Part shown: positions 48,833 through 57,008 of the stretch, piece after piece | Layout of the letters: each line of letters opens with the position of its first letter | Numbering within the stretch: the stretch's first letter is position 1 | Source of the DNA: Gammaproteobacteria bacterium | GTDB taxonomy: Bacteria; Pseudomonadota; Gammaproteobacteria; Enterobacterales; Alteromonadaceae | Direction of reading: 5' to 3' | NCBI GenBank assembly: GCA_017302255.1 | Contig: JAFLDV010000019.1 | Location: forward strand, 16,979-80,978 | Length of the DNA stretch: 64,000 bases | Program-made: the position numbers and the translations under genes | The notes under the pieces: model-generated | What the model was told of the DNA's origin: nothing | Seen by the model: only the letters and a program-made list of their open reading frames with translations | Database searches by the model: none

Positions 48833-49726
48833 TCAGCCCCGAGGATGATGCTGTTCATGTATATTTTGCAAGCGCATTTGCGCTACATGGGTGTAAATTT
48901 GCGTTGTCGACAAGTCACTATGCCCCAACAGCATCTGAACCACACGCAAATCCGCACCGTGATTTAATAAATGGGTGGCAAAAGCATGGCGCAACGTATG
49001 TGGCGACAGTTCTGCTTTAATGTGCGCCACTTTCGCATAAAACTTTATGCGATGCCAGAACGTCTGACGGGTCATTTGCTCGCCGCGCAAACTTGGGAAC
49101 ACCACATCAGATGGGTGGCTCAACAATAAAGGTCTGCCATGTGCCAAGAATCGTTGTAACCAAAGTGCCGCTTCTTCACCCACCGGCACCAACCGCTCTT
49201 TTGAGCCTTTACCTAAAATACGCAGCACACCAGCTCGCGGATTTACTTGATTTAACTTTAGTCCCACCAATTCGCTGACCCTGAGTCCTGCAGCGTAAAG
49301 CACCTCTAGCATCACTCGGTCGCGAAACTGGATAGGTTCGTTGATGTCCGGCGCTTCTAGCAGTGCGACGACGTCTGTTTCCGATAAAGTTTTTGGCAAA
49401 CTCAAACCAAGTTTGGGATTGATAATTGCCGCCAATGGGCTTTTATCGAGCAATTTTTGCTGTTGCAGAAAGCCATAAAATCGGCGCAGGCTGCTTAGAC
49501 AACGTGAAGTGCTGCGTGCCGATAATCCGTGGTCGTAACGCTCTGCCAAATAACTTTCCAGCAGATCCGCTGAAACGCTGAGCAAATTACTCTGCCGCAC
49601 CACTAAAAACTCGGCAAACTTGCGCAAATCACTGCCGTAGGCGCTTTGCGTGTGCACACTCATCCCATGAACCAACCAAAGTTCATCTAGAAATTGTTGG
49701 ATAAGATCAGCATCAGCTTTATTCAT
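48833..49726 (-). CDS. xerD: Tyrosine recombinase XerD
   Basis: Chromosome-dimer resolvase that acts with XerC at dif, under FtsK control. The N-terminal SAM-like domain is followed by the catalytic domain with the Arg of AAGLRVSELVGLKL, HTLRHAFATHLLNHGADLRV (quoted in part: SPHTLRHAFATHLL), the His of LLGHSDLSTTQIYTH and the nucleophile Tyr in that last motif. It has 297 residues (E. coli 298). This is a housekeeping recombinase, not an integrase of a mobile element, as the dsbC-recJ neighbours confirm. Confidence 0.96.
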   Translation of the reverse strand: MNKADADLIQQFLDELWLVHGMSVHTQSAYGSDLRKFAEFLVVRQSNLLSVSADLLESYLAERYDHGLSARSTSRCLSSLRRFYGFLQQQKLLDKSPLAAIINPKLGLSLPKTLSETDVVALLEAPDINEPIQFRDRVMLEVLYAAGLRVSELVGLKLNQVNPRAGVLRILGKGSKERLVPVGEEAALWLQRFLAHGRPLLLSHPSDVVFPSLRGEQMTRQTFWHRIKFYAKVAHIKAELSPHTLRHAFATHLLNHGADLRVVQMLLGHSDLSTTQIYTHVAQMRLQNIHEQHHPRG

Positions 49727-49811
49727 GAAACTCCCACGTTAAAGATTTTGCGAAGCGCGTCGGCGCTCTGTTAAACTGCCGCCAGTTTGAAACTAGGACC
49801 CCAGCCTGTCG

Positions 49812-50351
49812 ATGAAAATTGCAATTTTTTATGGTTCAACCACCTGTTATACCGAAATGGTCGCCGAAAAAATTCAGGTCCTGCTGCAATCTGATCCACA
49901 AATGGCCAGCCACGGCAGCATTAGTTTGCATAATATCAAAACTACGCCACTAACACAGATGCAAGATTACGATGTGTTGATCCTAGGCATTTCCACTTGG
50001 GACTTTGGTGAGCTGCAAGAAGATTGGGAAGCGCACTGGTCGGAAATCTCCGAAATTAATCTCAACGCTAAAATCATCGCAATCTACGGCATGGGTGATC
50101 AAATTGGCTACAGCGACTGGTTTGTTGATGCCATGGGTATGCTCGATGAAGCCATCGCCGGCAATGACTGCCAGCGCATTGGTTTTTGGCCAACTGAAGG
50201 TTATGAATTTACGCGATCTAAAGCATTAACACCCGATGGTGATTGGTTTGTCGGTTTAGCTCTCGATGAAGAAAACCAATATGATCTGACTGATGCTCGA
50301 TTGCTACAATGGCTTGAACAAATCACTGCCGAATTGCAGGATCTGAGTTAA
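49812..50351 (+). CDS. fldB: Flavodoxin, FldB-like
   Basis: FMN electron carrier. The phosphate-binding loop is IFYGSTTCYTEMVAEKIQ, and FMN-ring loops are ILGISTWDFGELQEDWEAHW and YGMGDQIGYSDWFVDAMG (in part), with the flavodoxin-typical C-terminal WFVGLALDEENQ. It has 179 residues (E. coli FldB 173). It is divergent from xerD, the same place as fldB in E. coli, which is why I prefer FldB over FldA. Confidence 0.92.
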   Translation: MKIAIFYGSTTCYTEMVAEKIQVLLQSDPQMASHGSISLHNIKTTPLTQMQDYDVLILGISTWDFGELQEDWEAHWSEISEINLNAKIIAIYGMGDQIGYSDWFVDAMGMLDEAIAGNDCQRIGFWPTEGYEFTRSKALTPDGDWFVGLALDEENQYDLTDARLLQWLEQITAELQDLS

Positions 50352-50457
50352 TTTTTTTTGATAAAAATCGTTTAAAAAATATTCGGACCTAATTTTGCAA
50401 TATTTTTCAAAAAGCTAGTTGCAGGCTGAAATTTATGTGGTTAGAATCGATTTCAAT

Positions 50458-50561
50458 TTGAAAGGCAAGTCAGTTGAAAGACTGAACACGCAAAGCTTCG
50501 GGTCTACCGATTTCTACCAACCCAATGTAGAAATCCATGATAGCCGGGCTGCCATCATCAA
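50458..50561 (+). promoter_or_regulatory. Cyclic-di-GMP-I (GEMM-I) riboswitch
   Basis: The region shows the GEMM-I layout in order. P1 is formed by GGCA (50464-50467) and TGCC (50550-50553), with possible outer TTGA/TCAA pairs. P2 is TCAGTT-GAAA-GACTGA (50470-50485) capped by the conserved GAAA tetraloop. The junction is CGCAAAGC (50489-50496). The P3 arm is GGGTCTA ... TAGCCGGG, ending in a nine-pair hairpin GATTTCTAC/GTAGAAATC (50509-50517 with 50527-50535). These match the class consensus (GGCAAA, GAAA, CGCAAAGC, TAGCCGGG). It sits about 90 bases ahead of the DUF3718 gene and fills the otherwise empty 50352-50650 gap. Confidence 0.88.
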
Positions 50562-50645
50562 CGATGATGTTAATCCTCCGACGAGTGCACAGCACCTCCT
50601 CTGACGGGCCTTTCGTAACAGTCAAATCACTGATATGAACAGGAT
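50553..50645 (+). promoter_or_regulatory. Possible expression platform of the riboswitch
   Basis: Right after P1 a seven-pair hairpin CATCATC-AAC-GATGATG (50553-50569) shares a base with P1. ATCCT (50573-50577) could pair with the ribosome site AGGAT (50641-50645). There is no T run, so control of translation seems more likely than termination. This is inference from complementarity only. Confidence 0.35.
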
Positions 50646-50650
50646 CCGAT

Positions 50651-51034
50651 ATGAACGCAAAGCAAACAGCCAAATTATTCGCCTTAGTTGCAACCGTAAC
50701 TGTGCCAATGTTAGTTACTGCACCAGCACAAGCAAATGACCAAATTGCGCAATCAATCTGCTCTTACATTGCGGCAAATGACAAAAACAGCCTGCGTAAA
50801 ACTTTATCAGATTCTAAAATTCGTATTAAAAACGTCTACGATGGTGTGAGCTGTGACGGCTTACCAATGGTCCGTTTTGCAATCAAACATAACGCTGCTG
50901 AAACTGGTGAGTTTATTGTTAAACAGTTACCAAGCAGCCAAGTAGCAAGCTCAGGCGATATCGAATGGGCACAAAGCAACGGTTTTGCAAGCTCAGCGGT
51001 TATCGAAGCCATCAAAGCTCGTAGCGCCAGCTAA
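50651..51034 (+). CDS. DUF3718 family secreted protein
   Basis: A 127-residue exported protein. A signal peptide with cleavage after APAQA (near residue 28) leaves a mature domain of about 99 residues with two cysteines, Cys37 and Cys68, probably a disulfide. The pattern SICSYIAANDKNSLRKTL followed by YDGVSCDGLPMVRFAI matches DUF3718, a family I know from Shewanella-like marine bacteria with no assigned function. AGGATCC precedes the ATG. It is the only gene before the terminator at 51065, so it is the target of the c-di-GMP riboswitch upstream. Confidence 0.85.
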   Translation: MNAKQTAKLFALVATVTVPMLVTAPAQANDQIAQSICSYIAANDKNSLRKTLSDSKIRIKNVYDGVSCDGLPMVRFAIKHNAAETGEFIVKQLPSSQVASSGDIEWAQSNGFASSAVIEAIKARSAS

Positions 51035-51064
51035 TTCAAGTTAAAGCCCCCCCGGCAAGTAAAG

Positions 51065-51090
51065 AACCGCAGCATGCTGCGGTTTTTTAT
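51065..51090 (+). terminator. Intrinsic terminator after the DUF3718 gene
   Basis: A perfect 20-base palindrome, arms AACCGCAGCA and TGCTGCGGTT (51065-51084), is followed by TTTTAT. It lies 31 bases past the DUF3718 stop and 26 before the convergent ycaQ stop. Confidence 0.9.
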
Positions 51091-51115
51091 TGGGTTACTG
51101 GCAAATCTATAGGTT

Positions 51116-52294
51116 TCATTGCACTTCACTTACAAACCACTGTCTCACTTGCTCGGTTGCCCTGACTAACTGCCAGTGCTCGCAACCATTAAAGGTGGCA
51201 TAAGCTTGTAATGCACGGTTAAGTGCGTTCGCCAATCGACTTGTGAGTTTAACCTCTGGCGAGATTAAAAGATGCTGCAGCAATAACAGCCGTTGCTGGC
51301 GATCTGCTTTCACATCAACCTGACCAATCAGGCGATCTTGGTACAAAATTGGCAAACTGTAGTAGCCAATTTTTCTCTTCGCAGCAGGGACATAGACCTC
51401 AATCTGATAATCAAAGTTGAGCCAGTGCTGCAAACGTTGGCGCTGGATCACAAAGTTATCGAATGGGTTGAGTAGTTGTAGCCGTGGCGACTTTTTTCGT
51501 TCTGCTGCAAGCGCTGGATCCCAATAATATCGTTGCTCACAATGAGTAAAACTTGCGACTTTGCCAGCTTCTTGCATAGCTAATAATTGCTGTTGTACCG
51601 GCTTTTTCATTTCGGGCCGCAGGTAGCTGATTTGTGTGACTGTGCCAAAAGCGTGGCTTTGCAGAAACTGCGCAATTAAATGTTCGGCATATTCTTGTGT
51701 CGTCGGCACTGTGCAATCGATATTTGCTGGCAACACATTTTCTGTAAAATCATAAACTTTCTGAAAATTATCGCGGCGCACCACCATTAATTCGCCTTGC
51801 ATATACAGCTGCTCTAACGCTTGTTTGGCTGGCTGCCAATCCCACCAACTGCCATTTTTATGTTGGCTTTTCTCGAAATCACCGGCTTTTAGTGGCCCTT
51901 CGGCGCGTAGCTTGGCTCTGACTTCTCGCATTTCTTGGTGGTCGGCCGCAAACCAGTGTTTTTTACCCGCAGCCAGTTGCTGTTTGCGATACAGACTAAA
52001 ACGGAAATCTGCCATTGGCAGATAAGCTGCAGCATGTGACCAATATTCAAAAATCTGTTTTTCTGCCAACAGTGTCGCCAACCACTGCGGTTGATAGTCG
52101 CTAACCCGGCTATGGAGCACATGGTGATGGGCACGCTCCACCACATTGATCGAATCAATTTGCACATAACCAAGCTGGCTAATTGCCTGCAATGCGCCGG
52201 CTTTTCCACGCTTGGGGTCTAATAGACCCTGCTGGTGCAAACTGAGCTGCACTAAAGCCGCTGGGCTCATTGGCAGTTGGCTGAACTCGGTCAT
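51116..52294 (-). CDS. ycaQ: YcaQ/AlkZ family DNA glycosylase (winged-helix)
   Basis: A 392-residue member of the HTH_42 family; E. coli YcaQ is a DNA glycosylase that unhooks interstrand cross-links. Three tandem winged-helix domains are expected. The catalytic QxD-type motif lies in YVQIDSINVVERAHHHVLHSR (quoted in part: VQIDSINVVERAHHH), followed by FEYWSHAAAYLP and the C-terminal LNPFDNFVIQRQRL, RKIGYYSLPILYQDRLIG. Neighbours (DUF3718, trmN6) give no functional link. Confidence 0.9.
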   Translation of the reverse strand: MTEFSQLPMSPAALVQLSLHQQGLLDPKRGKAGALQAISQLGYVQIDSINVVERAHHHVLHSRVSDYQPQWLATLLAEKQIFEYWSHAAAYLPMADFRFSLYRKQQLAAGKKHWFAADHQEMREVRAKLRAEGPLKAGDFEKSQHKNGSWWDWQPAKQALEQLYMQGELMVVRRDNFQKVYDFTENVLPANIDCTVPTTQEYAEHLIAQFLQSHAFGTVTQISYLRPEMKKPVQQQLLAMQEAGKVASFTHCEQRYYWDPALAAERKKSPRLQLLNPFDNFVIQRQRLQHWLNFDYQIEVYVPAAKRKIGYYSLPILYQDRLIGQVDVKADRQQRLLLLQHLLISPEVKLTSRLANALNRALQAYATFNGCEHWQLVRATEQVRQWFVSEVQ

Positions 52295-52346
52295 GGCTCT
52301 CCTAACACACGGCGATTACGACAGTGCAAGCGCCGATCTTGATGAA

Positions 52347-53078
52347 TTAAAACCTTAAATAGAAATCTTTCAGCAATTGCCGATATGCAGCACTGTAATC
52401 TCCGCTGTCGTCACGAACCAATAAAGTTTCGCAGTGCGGGGCTTCAGCATGCGGTTGGCGAGCAAACGTCATCAACAATCGGCTTGCGGCTTTATTTGGT
52501 TGAGCATGGAAGGCGCAACTTCGCACCAGATACCAACCAAATCTATTGGCCAAGCCCTGTAAATCAGCAGCCTCCGGCATTGGCAGAATTAGTGAAAACA
52601 TCCCATCAGCCGTCGCCAAACGCGCTGCGACTTGCAATAAATCGGTAAAAGGTAAGGAATCAGTATGCCGCGCTTGCTGTTTTTGCTGCGACGGATTTTT
52701 CAAACTATGCTGAAAATACGGCGGATTACAGATGATTAGTGCGTATCGACGCTGGCCAAGATGGTCAGCACTGTCCGGATAGGTTAGAATATCGGCTTGA
52801 ACAACGCGGATCCGCTCGGCCCAAGGACTATTTCGAGCATTGTCCTGCGCCTGTGCAGCTGCCGCTTGGCAAAGCTCGACCGCATCAATTTGTTGCTGCG
52901 ATTGTGTGCGCTGCGCCAACATCAAGCTTAAAATGGCACTACCACAGCCAATATCCAGGATATCACCTTGGATTGGTGGTTGCGACCAAGCGCCAAGCAC
53001 TAGCGAGTCAGTGCCGACTTTCATGGCACAGTCGCTATGCGCCACGGAAAATTGTTTACAGGTAAATCCAGCAGCCAT
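52347..53078 (-). CDS. trmN6: tRNA1(Val) (adenine(37)-N6)-methyltransferase
   Basis: Methylates A37 of tRNA-Val (E. coli YfiC). The SAM motif I is ILDIGCGSAILSLMLAQ and the N6-adenine catalytic motif is IICNPPYF. The N-terminal GFTCKQFSVAHSDCAMKVGTDS is diagnostic; I quote KQFSVAHSDCAMKVGTD. It has 243 residues and is divergent from srmB, exactly as in E. coli. Confidence 0.94.
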   Translation of the reverse strand: MAAGFTCKQFSVAHSDCAMKVGTDSLVLGAWSQPPIQGDILDIGCGSAILSLMLAQRTQSQQQIDAVELCQAAAAQAQDNARNSPWAERIRVVQADILTYPDSADHLGQRRYALIICNPPYFQHSLKNPSQQKQQARHTDSLPFTDLLQVAARLATADGMFSLILPMPEAADLQGLANRFGWYLVRSCAFHAQPNKAASRLLMTFARQPHAEAPHCETLLVRDDSGDYSAAYRQLLKDFYLRF

Positions 53079-53190
53079 GATCCATCCTTAACAAGGAAGC
53101 TGCAGTGTATCGGATGCAAAGGCCACTGTCAGCAGCAGGCCCTATAGCCATCCCGCCATTTTTTAACCGTTTTATGATAGGAAAGTATTT

Positions 53191-54450
53191 GTGACAGAAG
53201 CCAACAGCCAAGTTGAAATCAGCAGTTTTGACGAATTCCAATTGGACGATATGATCGCCAAAGCCCTGACATTTGGCGGTTTTCAAAAACCGACAACCAT
53301 TCAACAACTGACCATCCCGGTGGCGTTGGAAGGTCGAGATATTTTGGCTTCTGCCCCAACCGGCACCGGCAAAACCCTCGCGTTTTTACTACCGGCCATC
53401 CAGTACCTTATTGATTTCCCGCGTCGCGATCCAGGTTTCGCTCGGGTGTTGATCATGACCCCAACTCGTGAACTGGCATTCCAGATTTATGAGCAAGTGA
53501 AAATGCTCACACAATTTACCGACCTGAATTGTGGCGTGATCACCGGTGGTATCAACTATGGTAGCCACAAAGAAACCTTAGAAAAAAATAACGACATCTT
53601 GGTGGCAACTCCAGGCCGTTTGATTGAGTACCTCAACGAAGAAAGCTTCCACGCCGATGAAGTGGAACTTTTAGTGTTAGATGAAGCTGACCGGATGCTC
53701 GACATGGGCTTTGTTGGCGAGATGGATCGTATCATTCTCGAAGCCAAACGCCGTCGTCAAACTATGCTGTTCTCAGCAACGTTGGAAGGTGTCGCTATCA
53801 GCCGCTTCTCAACCAGAGCGCTGAAAGAACCAGTGCAATTAGAAGCTGAACCGCCACGTCGCGAGAAAAACAAGATCACCCAATGGGTACACTTAGCTGA
53901 TGACGCGGATCACAAGCTGGCACTCTTAGTACACCTGTTGCAACAACCTGAATTTACCAAGGTCATCGTGTTTATCAAAACGCGCGAACGTTTAGCAACA
54001 CTTGCGGGTCAATTGGAATCGGCGGGGATTAAAACCTGTTGGTTACAAGGCGAAATGCCGCAAGATAAACGTATGCAAGCCGTTTCGCGTTTTTCAAGCG
54101 GTGCCGTACGTATTCTGCTTGCCACTGACGTCGCAGCGCGTGGTTTGGATATCGATGATATCAGCCACGTCGTTAACTACGACATGCCAAGAACTGCTGA
54201 CGTTTACGTTCACCGGATTGGTCGTACCGGTCGTGCCGGCAAAAAAGGTATCGCCATTTCTTTAGTGGAAGCCCACGATATCGGTGTGGTTGGTAAAGTA
54301 GAACGCTACACAGAACAGGCTCTAAAACGCCGGGTGATTGAAGCGCTTCGTCCAAAACACAAAGAAGCCAAAGCACCGACGAAGACCAAAAAGCCAAAAT
54401 CAGTGGCGAAGAAAAAAGCGCTGAAAAAGGCCGCTAAAGCCAAAGGCTAG
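53191..54450 (+). CDS. srmB: ATP-dependent RNA helicase SrmB
   Basis: DEAD-box helicase for early 50S assembly. Motifs in order: Q motif (KPTTIQQLTIPVAL), I SAPTGTGKT, Ia PTRELAF, II LDEADRMLDMG, III FSATLEG, V ATDVAARGLDI and VI HRIGRTGRAG. The tail after residue 385 is a lysine/alanine-rich low-complexity RNA-binding extension. It has 419 residues (E. coli 444), with the shorter tail explaining the difference. The start is GTG at 53191 with AGGAAA upstream. It is divergent from trmN6. Confidence 0.94.
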   Translation: MTEANSQVEISSFDEFQLDDMIAKALTFGGFQKPTTIQQLTIPVALEGRDILASAPTGTGKTLAFLLPAIQYLIDFPRRDPGFARVLIMTPTRELAFQIYEQVKMLTQFTDLNCGVITGGINYGSHKETLEKNNDILVATPGRLIEYLNEESFHADEVELLVLDEADRMLDMGFVGEMDRIILEAKRRRQTMLFSATLEGVAISRFSTRALKEPVQLEAEPPRREKNKITQWVHLADDADHKLALLVHLLQQPEFTKVIVFIKTRERLATLAGQLESAGIKTCWLQGEMPQDKRMQAVSRFSSGAVRILLATDVAARGLDIDDISHVVNYDMPRTADVYVHRIGRTGRAGKKGIAISLVEAHDIGVVGKVERYTEQALKRRVIEALRPKHKEAKAPTKTKKPKSVAKKKALKKAAKAKG

Positions 54451-54482
54451 TTCGCCACTCGCCGCGAAGTAAGAACTCAAAA

Positions 54483-54512
54483 AAAGCCAGCAGAGATGCT
54501 GGCTTTGTTGTT
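54483..54512 (+). terminator. Intrinsic terminator after srmB
   Basis: A ten-base stem AAAGCCAGCA/TGCTGGCTTT with loop GAGA (54483-54506) is followed by GTTGTTTT. It separates srmB from the convergent DUF5916 gene. Confidence 0.85.
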
Positions 54513-54531
54513 TTAACACTTGCCGTTTAGG

Positions 54532-56811
54532 TTATAACATCCACGCATAACTGAACTTCACAAACACCGAGCGCTGGTCGCGAGTCAATGAATTCACTTC
54601 GTCATCGGCAAAAGCATTGTCGCTATACCCTGCGAAAAACAAGGTCTGCGGATTCAATTTATAGGAGTACAGCAACTGTGAGCCCAACGCTTTCGCGTGC
54701 GGTGTTACTTGACCAATGTTGTTCGCCGGATTTTGCTTGATATCCGAGTAGATCAACGCGATCCGCACAAAACTTTGTACCGAGAACTGATAGCTCAAGC
54801 GCAAGTCAGTTAAGTTCGCCGTAAATACTTTGGCACTCTCAGCATCTAAAGTCCGGTAAGTGTGGCGGACGGTAAATTGTGTGTGTACATCCGCATTCCA
54901 ACGCAGTTCTGGCGATAACTGCAAGCCATGACCCATACGGTTGTTACGGAAATCGAGCTTGTTACCAATCTCGCTGTAAAGCTCCAAGTAAACCCCAGAT
55001 GCCGGTTGCACCACAGTTTCTAGTTCAAAGACATTTTCTTGGAATAGTTCGGTATTGGCATCGATGCGCAATATATTTTGATCGAAGCGACTGCCGACGC
55101 GGTCACGCTGCGTCAGGTTAAACTCAGTCTCAGACTGATAAGCTCCATAGAAAGTCAGCGCGATCTCCGCCTCTTTTTCCAGCAACTCCCCAAGCTCATT
55201 ATGCGTGATATCCCAGTCACCCGAAATTTCCAGACGGTTTAACCAAGGATTTTCATAAAACCATTGATAAGAACCGCCATGGACCACTTTGATAAAGTCC
55301 GTCTGTGGCATATAACCTAAGTCGGCGCGGAATTCATCGCCGAGGGCAAAATAGCGGCTATACCAACTCCAATCCCGATTTTCATGCTCATAGGAAATCA
55401 ATTTACCAGAATCTTGCAGATCATCACCGCTGGCACGCAGTTTCGCTTCACCTGACAGCTCAGCTGCTAGGCCTAGAGGATAGGCACTGTCGCTATGCAA
55501 ATATTGGCCAATAAACTTATCTTGATCAGTGACTTGATACTTGATATCTACACCATGCACTTCGTTATGGTAGTCCCCGGCTTGGCGTAAGGTACTGATC
55601 CAACCGGCTGACAGCTGTTTATTGATATCGTAGCGATAACGCACTACGGCGTTTTCACTTTTTTCATCAATAAAACCAATGTCAGAGCTGATATTGCCAG
55701 GCACAATAAAAGTGGTGTCTTTGTCATTGGCGGCAAAAAACGCAAACGATTGGGCATCATGACGGCCAGTCACTTTCACCCCTGCATCTGGCGAAGATAC
55801 ATTTCGGGTATATACCAGATCCATCGGCGAACTAAAGTAGTCGGCATTATCGAGGAAAAACGTCCGTTTTTCGTCGAAAAATAGCGCAAAAGTGTCATTT
55901 ACCGAAACTTGCGCTTCATCGGCTTCAATCTGCGAGAAATCCGGATTTAACGTGGCATTTAAGTTAATATCTGGCGTGATCCCCCACTTAACATCTAAGC
56001 TCGGCTCGACATCACTTTCGGTTTGCCAATCGCCAGTGCCTGCCCCAGTCACAGTTCGAGTTTGGCTAGAACCAGCAACTAAGGCTGGCACTAAAGTAAA
56101 GTGGCTGCCCTGCTTAGCCCCAGCAAAGCCGGTAATTGGCGCCATCTGACAAATCCAACATGGGTTATTGCGCTCAATTTTATTACTCGATAAACGGTGA
56201 CGAACATCACGAGGATAAAAACGCAGCAATTCAAGACGCCATTGTTGTACTGGCAAACGGTCGTTGAAATTCAGCATTTTGAGCGGCATCGCCACTTCAA
56301 TTTGATAACCAGTAGCGGTAATTTTGCCCGCGCTGTGCCAGATCCCATCCCAAGCATCACTTTCCGATTTGGTGATTTCGTTTTCAATGGCATCGCCTTG
56401 CACACCTAACGGATTGATAAAAAACTGGTAAGCCAATTTACTATCGTTGTAGGTATCGATTTTGATACCGACAGTGTCGTCTTCCCAAACCTTATCGCGG
56501 TCACGGAAAAAAGCGCGAATTGCCGTTGGATCTGGGTCTTCCGCAACAAAGCTGATTAACAGAAATTCGCCATCTTCCATCACTCGTGCAGTGGTCTTTA
56601 CTGGCGCAGGGGTATTTTCTGCCGGCCAAGTATCAAAGACAATTGGTACAACTTTCGCTTGTTGCCATGCAGGATCCGACAGATCCGCATCAATGGTGGT
56701 GCCAGCAGCAACCCGAGGAATATCGGTTTGTGCCCAAGTTGGCATGGCTAAGCTAGCAGCCCAGATTAATAGCAGCGAGCAGGGGTTTAATAAATTGGTT
56801 CGCATAAACAT
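54532..56811 (-). CDS. DUF5916 outer-membrane protein with N-terminal CBM9-like domain
   Basis: A 759-residue exported protein. A signal peptide (about residues 1-27, ending PTWAQ) precedes a CBM9-like beta-sandwich (DADLSDPAWQQAKVV to about residue 230). The DUF5916 part follows, with LNATLNPDFSQIEADEAQV and FFDEKRTFFLDNADYF, and ends in a predicted beta-barrel closing with aromatic FVKFSYAWML. A Cys pair (NPCWICQM) lies near residue 216. The ligand is unknown; carbohydrate binding is inferred from the fold only. No TonB plug is seen. Two starts (ATG at 56811 and 56805) are possible. Confidence 0.83.
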   Translation of the reverse strand: MFMRTNLLNPCSLLLIWAASLAMPTWAQTDIPRVAAGTTIDADLSDPAWQQAKVVPIVFDTWPAENTPAPVKTTARVMEDGEFLLISFVAEDPDPTAIRAFFRDRDKVWEDDTVGIKIDTYNDSKLAYQFFINPLGVQGDAIENEITKSESDAWDGIWHSAGKITATGYQIEVAMPLKMLNFNDRLPVQQWRLELLRFYPRDVRHRLSSNKIERNNPCWICQMAPITGFAGAKQGSHFTLVPALVAGSSQTRTVTGAGTGDWQTESDVEPSLDVKWGITPDINLNATLNPDFSQIEADEAQVSVNDTFALFFDEKRTFFLDNADYFSSPMDLVYTRNVSSPDAGVKVTGRHDAQSFAFFAANDKDTTFIVPGNISSDIGFIDEKSENAVVRYRYDINKQLSAGWISTLRQAGDYHNEVHGVDIKYQVTDQDKFIGQYLHSDSAYPLGLAAELSGEAKLRASGDDLQDSGKLISYEHENRDWSWYSRYFALGDEFRADLGYMPQTDFIKVVHGGSYQWFYENPWLNRLEISGDWDITHNELGELLEKEAEIALTFYGAYQSETEFNLTQRDRVGSRFDQNILRIDANTELFQENVFELETVVQPASGVYLELYSEIGNKLDFRNNRMGHGLQLSPELRWNADVHTQFTVRHTYRTLDAESAKVFTANLTDLRLSYQFSVQSFVRIALIYSDIKQNPANNIGQVTPHAKALGSQLLYSYKLNPQTLFFAGYSDNAFADDEVNSLTRDQRSVFVKFSYAWML

Positions 56812-57008
56812 CCATAGCTAGTTCGCTGGCGCAAGCACGCCAACATCCATGAGCAATAAGACCACCTCAGCCATAACAGTTAGGAAAGGCGATGACTCAT
56901 CTTAAAAATTGCGCAGATTATAGAGAAGCGCCGGGCAAATTACCGACGCTTGCGGTCAAGATCCGTTCTATCGCGACCAAAAAGCGAGGTCAGCCGCGGT
57001 TACAGGGA

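Noticed and set aside
48833..49726. Tyrosine recombinase as sign of an integrated element
   Set aside because: It is the housekeeping xerD in its usual place before dsbC-recJ; no att-like repeats or cargo were seen.
50419..50604. 61-codon open frame from a TTG ahead of the DUF3718 gene
   Set aside because: It lies across the GEMM-I aptamer, lacks a ribosome site and resembles no protein; the RNA structure explains the sequence better.
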